In this document: positions 33,780 through 41,256 of the stretch, one piece after another | Layout: every line of letters begins with the position of its first letter | How positions within the stretch are numbered: position 1 is the first letter of the stretch | Assembly (NCBI RefSeq): GCF_008124605.1 | Contig: NZ_VRYN01000001.1 | Span: 546,772 to 610,771 of the forward strand | Source: Halobacterium salinarum DSM 3754 | Lineage (GTDB): Archaea > Halobacteriota > Halobacteria > Halobacteriales > Halobacteriaceae | DNA: 64,000 nucleotides | Reading direction: 5' to 3' | Notes under the pieces: generated by a model | The model's database searches: none | What the model was told of the DNA's origin: nothing | What the model saw: only the letters and a program-made list of their open reading frames with translations | Position numbers and translations under genes: made by a program

Positions 33780-35123
33780 CTAGTCGAGCGTGTCGATGTC
33801 GCCGACTGGCGGGAGCGTGCGGAGCGCGGGGACGGCCAGCCAGTACGCGGCGAGCAGGAGCGCCGCGCCGGCGAGCACGTAGATGGCGGCGACTGGACCG
33901 AACGCGCCCGCGACGGCACCGCCCGCGAGCGTGCCGAACGGGATGGCGAACTGGGAGGCGGACCCGACCAGGCTGGACACGCGGCCGAGCTTGGACTCGG
34001 GAACGGCGGCCTGCACGACTGACGAGAGGAGGACGTTTCCGACGCCGACGGGGATGAACGCGAGGGCGAACAGCGCAACCACGACGAGGAGAGGTGCGCC
34101 AGCGGTGGCGGCGACTGCGGCGGCGGCGACGAGTGTGCCGTTGACCGCGAACACGGCGACGTTCAGTTTCCCGAACGGAAGGTGGTCGAGGCGCGACGCG
34201 ACGAGTGCGCCGCCGAGGTTCCCGGCGGCGAAGCCCGCCATCAGGGTGCCGTAGGCGCCCGCGCCGCCGACGGTGTCCGCGAACGCGGGCAGCGACGCCA
34301 TGGTCGCGCCGGAGGCGAAGTTGACGACCGCGGCCCCGGCGAGCACGAGCACGAGGAAGGACCCTCGGAGGACGGTGAGGCCAGCACGGAGGTCCGCGAG
34401 GTATCCGTCGGGAGCGGTGCCAGTGGTTGCATCGTCGACGGTCCCGGTGGCCGCGTCGTCGTCAGCCGACGACTCACCGCCGTCGGTGGCGGCCACGTCA
34501 GCGGGCGGGTCGCCCGCACCGTCGGTGCCGGCGGTCGGCTGCTCGTCGGCGGCGACCGGGATGTGCACGCCGGCGAAGAGGAGCGCGGCGGCGACGAACG
34601 TGAGCGAGTCGACGGCGTACAGCGCGACGGCACCGGCGAGCGCGACGACAGCGCCAGCGGCGGCGTTGAACACGAGGTCAACACCTTGGTAAGCGAGGCT
34701 GAACGCGGAGTTGGCGTCCACGAGGTCCGCCTGGTCGACGATGCGCGGGAGGGCGGCGCTCTGCGCGGGATAGACAAGCTGGTTGGCGAGCGCGAGCAGC
34801 GGCATCACCGCGAGCACGACCCATACGGAGAGGTGGCCGGTGTAGGCGGCCAGCGGGATGGCGAGCACGAGCACAGCTTGGAATGCCTGGGTGCCAATGA
34901 GGACGCGACGGAGCGGCCAGCGGTCGACGAGCGGTCCGAAGAGGAACTGGAGTGCGCTCGGCCCCATGGTGAGGAAGCCGGCGACCCCCGAGTAGAATGG
35001 GTCGTGGGTGAGCTCCCAGACGAGCCACATCGCGGCGACGTAGTAGAGGCTGTCCCCGGCGTTCGTGACGAGGCGGCCGGTGAACAGTCGACGGAAGTTC
35101 GTGTCGGTGAGCAAGTGGCGCAT
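33780..35123 (-). CDS. MFS exporter
   Basis: 447 residues with about twelve membrane helices and a long acidic cytoplasmic loop between the halves (about 195-235). The start FRRLFTGRLVTNAGDSLYYVA and the segment FGPLVDRWPLRRVLIGTQ are typical of EntS-type MFS drug/siderophore exporters. The substrate is unknown. It is transcribed in the same direction as trpS2 (upstream) and the HTH gene (downstream). A promoter-like CACTTATG at about 35149-35157 would give a leaderless message, and an operator-like array lies just upstream of it. Confidence 0.87.
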   Translation of the reverse strand: MRHLLTDTNFRRLFTGRLVTNAGDSLYYVAAMWLVWELTHDPFYSGVAGFLTMGPSALQFLFGPLVDRWPLRRVLIGTQAFQAVLVLAIPLAAYTGHLSVWVVLAVMPLLALANQLVYPAQSAALPRIVDQADLVDANSAFSLAYQGVDLVFNAAAGAVVALAGAVALYAVDSLTFVAAALLFAGVHIPVAADEQPTAGTDGAGDPPADVAATDGGESSADDDAATGTVDDATTGTAPDGYLADLRAGLTVLRGSFLVLVLAGAAVVNFASGATMASLPAFADTVGGAGAYGTLMAGFAAGNLGGALVASRLDHLPFGKLNVAVFAVNGTLVAAAAVAATAGAPLLVVVALFALAFIPVGVGNVLLSSVVQAAVPESKLGRVSSLVGSASQFAIPFGTLAGGAVAGAFGPVAAIYVLAGAALLLAAYWLAVPALRTLPPVGDIDTLD

Positions 35124-35146
35124 GCACTGTCACAGGCCGGATGTCG

Positions 35147-35158
35147 ACATAAGTGATT
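35147..35158 (-). promoter_or_regulatory. Predicted promoter of the MFS gene
   Basis: On the minus strand this reads AATCACTTATGT. Its centre lies about 27-30 bases before the ATG at 35123, so a leaderless or nearly leaderless transcript is expected. The TATA match is moderate. Confidence 0.5.
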
Positions 35159-35170
35159 CCAGAATGATGG

Positions 35171-35205
35171 TTCTGTCCGGTTCGGGACAGAAGTTCGGTT
35201 CTGTC
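35171..35205. promoter_or_regulatory. Evenly spaced array of TTCTGTC half-sites
   Basis: TTCTGTCC at 35171, its exact reverse complement GGACAGAA at 35185, and TTCTGTC again at 35199 start exactly 14 bases apart. The first pair is a perfect 8-base inverted repeat with a GGTTCG loop. The array sits between the trpS2 stop and the predicted MFS TATA box, about 15 bases upstream of the latter. It could be a repressor operator or, as RNA, the trpS2 terminator stem. Confidence 0.55.
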
Positions 35206-36346
35206 AGTACCCGAACCCGACCGCGTCGCGGGCGCGCTGGCGCTCGTCGTCGGTGAGCCGGAACGCGTCGAGTGCCTCGGTGACATCGCCGAGTGCCGCG
35301 CGCCGCCGCTGGTGGGCCGCGAGGAACTCGGTGATGCGGTCGGCGGCGAGGTCTTTCAACTCCCCGGAGAGCAGGTCCCCGGCCCGGTACTCGCGCTCGA
35401 TGCGCGCGAGTTCGGCGTCGTCGGGCTCGAAGAACGCCGAGAGGTACTGGAAGGGCACGTCCTCCGCGGGGACGCCGCCCTTCGCCCGGTGTTCCTCGAC
35501 GCTCGCGCGGCCGCCGGTGTAGGCGTGCGTGCGAACCTTCTCGCGGACCGTGTCGGGGCTGTCTGTGAGACGAATCGAGACGCCCGCCGAACTGCTCATC
35601 TTCCCGGGGCCCGCCAGCGACGGCAGGAACTGCATCAGGAGCGCCCCGGGCTTCCCGACCGGGTAGCGGGCTTTCGCAGCGACATCCCGGCTCACCCGCA
35701 CGTGGGGGTCCTGGTCGACGGCAATGGGGACCAGCGTCTCGTGTTCGCCGTGGACGAGCTGCGGGAGCAGGAGGTGGGCGGTCTGGACGGCCGGGTAGAA
35801 CGCCTGCCCGACGTTGTCCGGCTCGCCATAGACGTTCTGGAGCGTCGCGTGCCGCACGTCCCCCGCGAACGCGGTCGCCAGCGGGTAGAGCACGTCCGCG
35901 TCCCGCGTGTCGACGACGATGCGCGTCAACTCGGGGTCGAACCCGACCGCGAGCAGGTCACGGAGGTTCGCTCGCAGATAGTCGCCCGTCTCCGCGGGCG
36001 TCTGGTCTTTGAACCAGTACTTCTCGTCGTCGGAGAGCGGAACGTAGACCCGGGCGCCGAACTCGTCCTGCAGGCGTCTCGCGAAGTAAAACACCATCGC
36101 GTGCCCGAGGTGCATCGGCCCCGACGGCCCGACGCCGGTGACGATGGACTGTTCACCGGCCGTCAGGAAGTCGTCGACGTCCCGGCCGGCGTAGAACAGC
36201 CCCCGGTTCACCAGTGGGTGGTCGGGGAACCGGGCGCGCTGGTCGTCGGTCAGTTCGTCGGCGCCGAAGCGAGCGAGCAGTTTCTCGTAGTCGAGGTCGT
36301 CGCTCTCGACGGCGTACGGCGTCACGGCGTTTCCGTCGGCTGTCAT
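35204..36346 (-). CDS. trpS2: Second tryptophanyl-tRNA synthetase (TrpRS 2)
   Basis: 380 residues, much shorter than TrpRS 1. Motifs: GPSGPMHLGHAMVFYFAR (HIGH, about 76-93), VDQDPHVRVSRDVAAKARY (tryptophan/ATP region, about 215-233), and GPGKMSSSAGVS (KMSKS, about 250-261). The domain order is that of archaeal/eukaryotic TrpRS, but the sequence is clearly divergent from TrpRS 1 and lacks its C-terminal Cys cluster. Start ATG 36346; an in-frame upstream start would add an unlikely His/Ser/Pro-rich leader. It may be a duplicate with other regulation, a tRNA-like substrate enzyme, or a drug-resistant isoform. The neighbours (MFS exporter and HTH regulator) make the last option worth testing. Confidence 0.9.
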   Translation of the reverse strand: MTADGNAVTPYAVESDDLDYEKLLARFGADELTDDQRARFPDHPLVNRGLFYAGRDVDDFLTAGEQSIVTGVGPSGPMHLGHAMVFYFARRLQDEFGARVYVPLSDDEKYWFKDQTPAETGDYLRANLRDLLAVGFDPELTRIVVDTRDADVLYPLATAFAGDVRHATLQNVYGEPDNVGQAFYPAVQTAHLLLPQLVHGEHETLVPIAVDQDPHVRVSRDVAAKARYPVGKPGALLMQFLPSLAGPGKMSSSAGVSIRLTDSPDTVREKVRTHAYTGGRASVEEHRAKGGVPAEDVPFQYLSAFFEPDDAELARIEREYRAGDLLSGELKDLAADRITEFLAAHQRRRAALGDVTEALDAFRLTDDERQRARDAVGFGY

Positions 36347-36562
36347 GTGTGTTGGTGTGGGTGCGTGGCTGGTGGTCGACGCGCAGTACGGGAGAACGGC
36401 GGGACCGGAGTGAGCCACGCCCCCGACCCGAGCGGGTGACGCCCGTCAGGCCGCGGCGGCGAAACTGTCCGCTCCCCGGACGCGCCAGCGCCAGCCACAG
36501 GGAGCAGACTGCATACGCGCGAGTGCGGCGACCACGTTCAAAACAGTTTCTGTCCGGTCCGT
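36347..36562. other. Region between trpS2 and rio1 with abutting palindromes
   Basis: Two perfect 12-base inverted repeats abut at 36426-36437 (ACCCGAGCGGGT) and 36437-36448 (TGACGCCCGTCA). GTTTTGAACG on the minus strand at about 36534-36543 might be a TATA box for trpS2, giving a leader of roughly 165 bases, or part of a rio1 terminator. TTCTGTCCGGTCCG at 36548-36561 repeats the sequence at 35171-35184. No gene seen. Confidence 0.4.
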
Positions 36563-37498
36563 TCAGGCGTCGTCGGCGTCGCTGCCCCGGTCGAGACTCC
36601 CCTCGGTGCCGTCGCGGTCGCCCGCCGCCGTGTCCGCCTCGGCGCGCGGGGTCGCGTGCTCGTGGACGTACGACAGCAGGTCGTCGGGGTCGGCGTCCGC
36701 GCCCTGCCGCGCGAAGAAGTTCGCGACGTTCCGGCAGTCCCGTTCGAGGAAGGTCGCGCTGTTGGGGTGGTGAATAGTCACCGCCTGGCCCACGTCGATG
36801 ACGACCAGTTCGCCCTCGTAGACCACAACGTTGTACTCCGAGAGGTCGCCGTGCACGAGGCCGGCGTCGTACAGCCGCCGCACGTACTCGCGGACGACCT
36901 CGTAGGCCATCTGAGGGTTCTCGATGTCAACGTCGCTGAGCGTCGGCGCGGCGTCGCCCTCGCGGCCGATGAGCTCCATCACCAGCACGTTGCGCTGGAC
37001 CGCCAGCGGCGCCGGCACCCGCACGCCGGCCGCCTTCGCGCGGCGTAGGTTCGAGAACTCCTTGCGCGTCCAGGACAGCACGACCGCCTTCTTGTCGCCG
37101 CGCAACCCCTCGAAGCGCGGGTCGCCCTCCAGGTACGCCCGCATCTGCTGGAAGTTCGACGCGTTGATGCGATACACTTTCAGCGCCACGTCGCCGCCCT
37201 CGGCGTCCAACGCCTCGTAGACGTTGGCCTCCTTGCCCGTCGAAATGGGGCCCCCCATCGCGCCCATGTGGTCGTCCTCGACGAGCTTGTAGATGGCCGC
37301 ATACGTCGCGTCGTCGAACGCCCCATCGTCGAGCTTGAACTGCTCGGTGTCCTTCAGGCGCTTGCGGAACTCCGCGAACTCGCGGTCTTTCGTGCGCGCG
37401 ATCTTGTCGGCTTCCGTGTCCCTGACGTCGATTTCCTCGAACTCGTCGCCGGGCGCGCCCGCCGTCTCCTCGGTCAATCCGTACTCGTCGTCGGTCAC
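36563..37498 (-). CDS. rio1: RIO1-type serine protein kinase
   Basis: 311 residues. The RIO domain (about 60-270) shows the ATP loop ISTGKEANVYEA, catalytic lysine in VALKVYRI, the catalytic loop LVHGDLSEYNVVVYEG and the metal loop VVIDVGQAV; there is no classical substrate-binding loop, as usual for RIO kinases. Rio1 acts as a kinase/ATPase in late 40S/30S subunit maturation. The acidic tail (about 280-311) is haloarchaeal. It is 16 bases downstream of aIF1A, and the two form the conserved translation cluster. Confidence 0.94.
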   Translation of the reverse strand: MTDDEYGLTEETAGAPGDEFEEIDVRDTEADKIARTKDREFAEFRKRLKDTEQFKLDDGAFDDATYAAIYKLVEDDHMGAMGGPISTGKEANVYEALDAEGGDVALKVYRINASNFQQMRAYLEGDPRFEGLRGDKKAVVLSWTRKEFSNLRRAKAAGVRVPAPLAVQRNVLVMELIGREGDAAPTLSDVDIENPQMAYEVVREYVRRLYDAGLVHGDLSEYNVVVYEGELVVIDVGQAVTIHHPNSATFLERDCRNVANFFARQGADADPDDLLSYVHEHATPRAEADTAAGDRDGTEGSLDRGSDADDA

Positions 37499-37514
37499 TG
37501 CCGGTCCACCGCAA

Positions 37515-37802
37515 TCATTCGATGTGCCCTTCCTCGCGGAGCTGGTCGGCGTCGCTTTTCTCGTAGCGCCACGTCACGTCGGCCTTGTCGTCCTGCCAGT
37601 CCCAGGGCTCCACGAGCACGATGTCGTCCTCGCGGATCCAGATGCGCTTTTGCATCCGGCCGGGGATGCGCGCCGTCCGCTCCTCGCCGTCCGCACACCG
37701 CACCTGCACGCGGTTCGCGCCGAGCATGTCCGTGACCTCCGCGAACACCTCGTCGTCCTCGGGCATTCGCAAGTTCTTGCGTCCGCCGCCGTCGTCGCTC
37801 AT
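37515..37802 (-). CDS. eif1a: Translation initiation factor aIF1A
   Basis: 95 residues, OB-fold. [20 protein letters not shown] and [20 protein letters not shown] are the family core, and [20 protein letters not shown] closes the barrel. It binds the ribosomal A site in initiation. Start ATG 37802 is supported by GGTTTAAACAG on the minus strand (about 37824-37835), a good TATA box at the distance for a leaderless message. First gene of the aIF1A-rio1 run. Confidence 0.95.
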   Translation of the reverse strand: MSDDGGGRKNLRMPEDDEVFAEVTDMLGANRVQVRCADGEERTARIPGRMQKRIWIREDDIVLVEPWDWQDDKADVTWRYEKSDADQLREEGHIE

Positions 37803-37900
37803 ACGCCGCGGTTGAACAGCGAACTGTTTAAACCCCACCACTCCACGGCACTCGACCGCCGACCAGCAGGCTTACTACGGCCGCTGAGCGTGCCTGCGAT

Positions 37901-38080
37901 ATGTTCGACAAACTCGGGCTGTCGGGAGTCTTCGGACTGATGTTGATGGTCGTCGGCGTCGCCGTCGTCGCGTGGAAAGCGCCGGTCGTCGCGGCTGGCC
38001 TCACGGCTGTCCTCGTCGGGCTCGCGCTCGTCGCCCGTGGCGCCATCCAGTCCGTCATGGGCGTGTTCGGGATGGCGTAA
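37901..38080 (+). CDS. Small conserved-looking membrane protein
   Basis: 59 residues: MFDKLGLSGVFGLMLMVVG then a second hydrophobic stretch (about 30-47) and AIQSVMGVFGMA. Two helices, neutral, no signal peptide. A TATA-like GCTTACTAC at about 37870-37878 fits a leaderless start at 37901. Short membrane proteins of this type (a DUF7470-like haloarchaeal family, from memory) are common next to aIF1A; function unknown. It is divergent from aIF1A with 98 bases between. Confidence 0.65.
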   Translation: MFDKLGLSGVFGLMLMVVGVAVVAWKAPVVAAGLTAVLVGLALVARGAIQSVMGVFGMA

Positions 38081-38180
38081 TCGCGTCCACAACACGCAGC
38101 GGGAACGCAGGCCCGCGGCAGGACACGAAGTGCGCCCCTCGCTCGCCGATCGCGGCCGGCGAACCGCGAGCGCGCGGCAA

Positions 38181-38771
38181 TCACATGCAGTCGTCGGCGA
38201 ACGCGGCCGGGTCGGTGAGTGACTCGGTCGGGTCGGCGCTGGTCGACGTCGTGGCCGCGATGCGTTCGATGTCGGCTGCGACGATCTCGGAGGCGTCGTT
38301 GGGCGCGGCGTCGCGCCACGCGAGGTCGGCGTCGTCGGCCTCGCTCTCGGGGTCGTCCGGAATTCGGGTGTTGGAAGTGGCCCACAGGAGGACGGTCCAG
38401 ACCGCCGTCTCGCGGTCGTCGCCGTCGTCGGCGACGGTGAAGGTGCGCCGGCGGGCGTGCAGGACGCCGTCGATGGAGAGCGTTGTTCCAGTGAGCGTCT
38501 CGAACCCACGGTCGGCGACGGCGAGGGCGTCCTCGTCGTCACCGATCTCGAAGGCGGGCGGCGTCCAGCCGTGGTGGCCGTCGTCGTGGAGGAGGACGCC
38601 ACGGTCGTCCGCGACGCCGACGACGACGTGGTCGGTCCACGCCTCGGCGGCGTCGAAGTCGGCAGCGTCGATCGGTTCGGTGTGCGTCTCGACAGCGAGG
38701 TCGGGGTGGTCGAGCAGCGATGCGGGGTCGGACAGCGAGTCGACGTGGACGGGTGAGTCTGAGCCTGGCAT
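38181..38771 (-). CDS. Putative NUDIX-like protein with degenerate motif
   Basis: 196 residues, strongly acidic. The middle (about 50-150) has the strand-helix-strand spacing of a NUDIX hydrolase (HVVVGVADDRGVLLHDD, WTPPAFEIGDDEDALAVADR, FETLTGTTLSIDGVLHARR). The catalytic REUXEE signature is not intact, so activity is doubtful. Start ATG 38771 gives an acidic N-terminus; the longer in-frame version to 38924 begins with Arg/Pro-rich sequence unlike this proteome. No nearby TATA box is clear at either start. It faces tyrS across a 381-base gap. Confidence 0.6.
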   Translation of the reverse strand: MPGSDSPVHVDSLSDPASLLDHPDLAVETHTEPIDAADFDAAEAWTDHVVVGVADDRGVLLHDDGHHGWTPPAFEIGDDEDALAVADRGFETLTGTTLSIDGVLHARRRTFTVADDGDDRETAVWTVLLWATSNTRIPDDPESEADDADLAWRDAAPNDASEIVAADIERIAATTSTSADPTESLTDPAAFADDCM

Positions 38772-39152
38772 GGGTGGTCGGAGCCTCCGGAGTCGCCAGC
38801 GGTGTGGCGGGTCGTCCGTGGGTCGAGCGGCGGTGCTCGGACGGCAGCGAGGTGATCGGGAGTTGACAGTGCAATCGTCGTCGCCGTCTGGAGCGACCAC
38901 GGTGACGGTCGCCCCTCGCCGCACTCGAATCCGCTCGGCTTGGAGCCGGAGCAGCAGCTACACGGAACTGTTAGAAAAAATTACCGATTTAATTACGGGA
39001 GTTTCTGTACATCATAATACTCGGCATGTGTACAAATGTCTTTTTCCGATTTCGCGGACAGATCTGCGGTGGCGACCCGCTCCGTCCCGGCCGCCTTGCC
39101 GTGCTCGTCCAGCGCCACGCGGAGCGCCGTCTCGGCACCCCCGGTGGCGTCG
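38772..39152. other. Intergenic region with an AT-rich patch
   Basis: No credible gene. From about 38968 to 39055 the sequence is unusually AT-rich for this genome. It includes AAAAAA at 38975-38980 (TTTTTT on the minus strand, a possible tyrS terminator) and an imperfect dyad, TGTACAT at 39006-39012 against ATGTGTACA at 39026-39034. It could be terminator plus regulatory DNA, or a scar of a lost mobile element. Confidence 0.4.
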
Positions 39153-40136
39153 TTACTCGCCGCGGATCTCTCGGAGCCGCTGCCGCCCTGGCTCGATGAG
39201 TTCGTCCAGGGCGGCGGCGAGCGCGCCCTTCGCGTCCGCGGGGTGGAGCTCCCCCGACTCCAGGTCGTCGGCGAGGTCCTCGTAGGCCTCGTAGACGAGG
39301 TCGCCGCCGTACTCGTCGGGGCGCTGTACGACGACCTCGTCGAACCGCGGGAAGACGTGGTACTGGAACAGCTCCAGCACCGGGTTGACCGTCTCGCCCT
39401 CGGGGTCGCGGGTCTGGGGGCAGAACGCCCCGGTGACCTTCTCCTCGATGTCCGCCGTGGAATCCTCCATCGAGATGGTGACGCCCTCGCTGGAGGACAT
39501 CTTCCCGTCGCCAGTTCCGAGGTCGCCGATGATGGGCGTGTGCAACACCGGGCGCTTCTCGTAACCGACGCTCGGCAGTTCCTCGCGAGCGAGCATGTGG
39601 ACCTTCCGCTGGTCCATCCCGCCGATGGCGAGGTCCAAATCGAGGTACTCGATGTCCAACGCCTGCATCAGCGGGTAGACGACGTGGCTGACCTTCGGCG
39701 TCTCCCCGCTCTGAATCTCGGCCATCGCGCGCTGCGCGCGCTTGAGCGAGGTCTCGACCTGCATCGCGTGCAGGTCGAGTTCGTAGTCCTCGTCGAGCTG
39801 GAACGACGACCCGAGGACGAACTCGGTCTGATCCTCGTCGAGGCCGTACGCGAGGAACTGTGCTTTCATCTGGTCGGCGGTCGCCCGGATCTCCTCGAAG
39901 CTCCCCTTGTCGTTGAGGTAGGCGTGGACGTCCGCCAGCAGCACCACGACCTCCATCCCCGCTTCCTGCAGGTCGATCAGCTTGTTCGCCGTCAGCAGGT
40001 GTCCGAGGTGGAGCACGCCGGAGGGCTCGTAGCCGACGTACACCCGCTTGCCCTCGGGGTCCTCGGCCAGTTCCCGCACCTCTTCCTCGGTCACGACCTC
40101 CGCCGTGTTCCGAGTGATGCGCTCGTACGCGTTCAT
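39153..40136 (-). CDS. tyrS: Tyrosyl-tRNA synthetase
   Basis: 327 residues, archaeal type. GYEPSGVLHLGHLLTANK holds the HIGH equivalent (His43-His46), LDLAIGGMDQRKVHMLARE the tyrosine/ATP site (about 168-186), and GDGKMSSSEGV the KMSKS loop (about 207-217). It charges tRNA-Tyr. Start ATG 40136 fits a TATA-like GCTTAACC at about 40160-40168; the longer frame upstream is not acidic and overlaps the promoter of the next gene. Third aminoacyl-tRNA synthetase in this part of the window. Confidence 0.95.
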   Translation of the reverse strand: MNAYERITRNTAEVVTEEEVRELAEDPEGKRVYVGYEPSGVLHLGHLLTANKLIDLQEAGMEVVVLLADVHAYLNDKGSFEEIRATADQMKAQFLAYGLDEDQTEFVLGSSFQLDEDYELDLHAMQVETSLKRAQRAMAEIQSGETPKVSHVVYPLMQALDIEYLDLDLAIGGMDQRKVHMLAREELPSVGYEKRPVLHTPIIGDLGTGDGKMSSSEGVTISMEDSTADIEEKVTGAFCPQTRDPEGETVNPVLELFQYHVFPRFDEVVVQRPDEYGGDLVYEAYEDLADDLESGELHPADAKGALAAALDELIEPGRQRLREIRGE

Positions 40137-40266
40137 ACGCTCGGAGACTCGGGCCGCGGGGTTAAGCGGTGCGGAAGTCTGTGAACGGTTCGAACGGACG
40201 AGTCCCGACACGGCAGTGGACCGAGCCCCCGAAAGCCGTAACAGGGCAGTCGCCGAACCACGACCG

Positions 40267-41220
40267 ATGAACGACACGGTCGCCGCGATTGCGGAACGCG
40301 ACCTCGGCGCACCGCCAGACGCCGTCGCGCCGGTCGCCGAAGGCCTCCAGCACGAGACGTACGTCCTCACGGTCGACAGTCGAGGCTACGTGCTCCAGTT
40401 CGCGGCGTCCGAAGACGGGCGAGACGTGGACTCGCTCGCCCGTGGACTCCACTGGTACGTCGCACTCCGGGAGACCGATATTCCGGTCCCGCGAGTGGTC
40501 AGCGAGCGCGTCGCCGAGTTCGACGGCCGGCGGTACGTGCTCGTCGAGAAGCTCCCGGGGACGAGCGGCGAGCGGGACGTTTCCCCGGCGCGCACGCGGA
40601 ACGCGGCCGGGTACCTCGCGACGATTCACGACCACGCCGCGTTCGACACCGCCGGCGCGCTGGTGGGAGAGGGAAGCGAGCTGTCCGTCCGAGCGTGCGG
40701 CGACGCAGCGTTCCGCGAGTGGGCCCAGCGCGAGGTTTCGGAGAGCGCAGGGCACCTCAGAGACGCCGGTCTGGGGTCGATTGCCGCCGGACTGGAGCGC
40801 GTCCTCGACCAGTTCGCCGACCGCCTCCCGGAGTCGTTCGACCCGGTGCTCTGCCACGGCGACTTCTCACCGGACAACGTGCTGTTCAGTGACGACGAGG
40901 TGGTCGGGGTGCTGGACTTCGACCGCGCCCGCGCCGGCCGCGCCGAGTGGGACCTCGCGGCGGCCGCGAACGCGTTTTGGATGCACGACCCGACCGCCGA
41001 CTGGTGCGTCAGGGAGACATTCTACGAGGGGTACCGGGCGGTGCGGCCGGTCGCCGGGTCTTTCGACCGCTGCGAGCCGCTGTACCGGGCGGCGACGCTC
41101 GCTCGACTCGTCGCGGGCATGCTCGCGCTCGACGAGCTATCCGCGTACGAGCGGGATTTCTACGCCGAACGCCTCCAGAACGCGGTTGGACGGGCGAGCC
41201 GAGAACTAGGCAGGCAGTGA
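40267..41220 (+). CDS. Aminoglycoside-phosphotransferase (APH) family kinase
   Basis: 317 residues, protein-kinase-like fold. VAEGLQHETYVLTVDSRGYVLQ corresponds to the nucleotide loop and lysine region, and the catalytic brackets are CHGDFSPDNVLFSDD (about 198-212) and GVLDFDRARAGRAEWDLA (about 216-233), with the catalytic Asp and metal Asp. Homologues phosphorylate antibiotics, choline, homoserine or sugars; the substrate is not predictable here. It is divergent from tyrS with 130 bases between, and a TATA-like GCCGTAAC at about 40234-40241 fits a leaderless start. Confidence 0.8.
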   Translation: MNDTVAAIAERDLGAPPDAVAPVAEGLQHETYVLTVDSRGYVLQFAASEDGRDVDSLARGLHWYVALRETDIPVPRVVSERVAEFDGRRYVLVEKLPGTSGERDVSPARTRNAAGYLATIHDHAAFDTAGALVGEGSELSVRACGDAAFREWAQREVSESAGHLRDAGLGSIAAGLERVLDQFADRLPESFDPVLCHGDFSPDNVLFSDDEVVGVLDFDRARAGRAEWDLAAAANAFWMHDPTADWCVRETFYEGYRAVRPVAGSFDRCEPLYRAATLARLVAGMLALDELSAYERDFYAERLQNAVGRASRELGRQ

Positions 41221-41256
41221 GTCTGTGAGCGGAGCGTTGCGGTCGAGCCGAGACAG

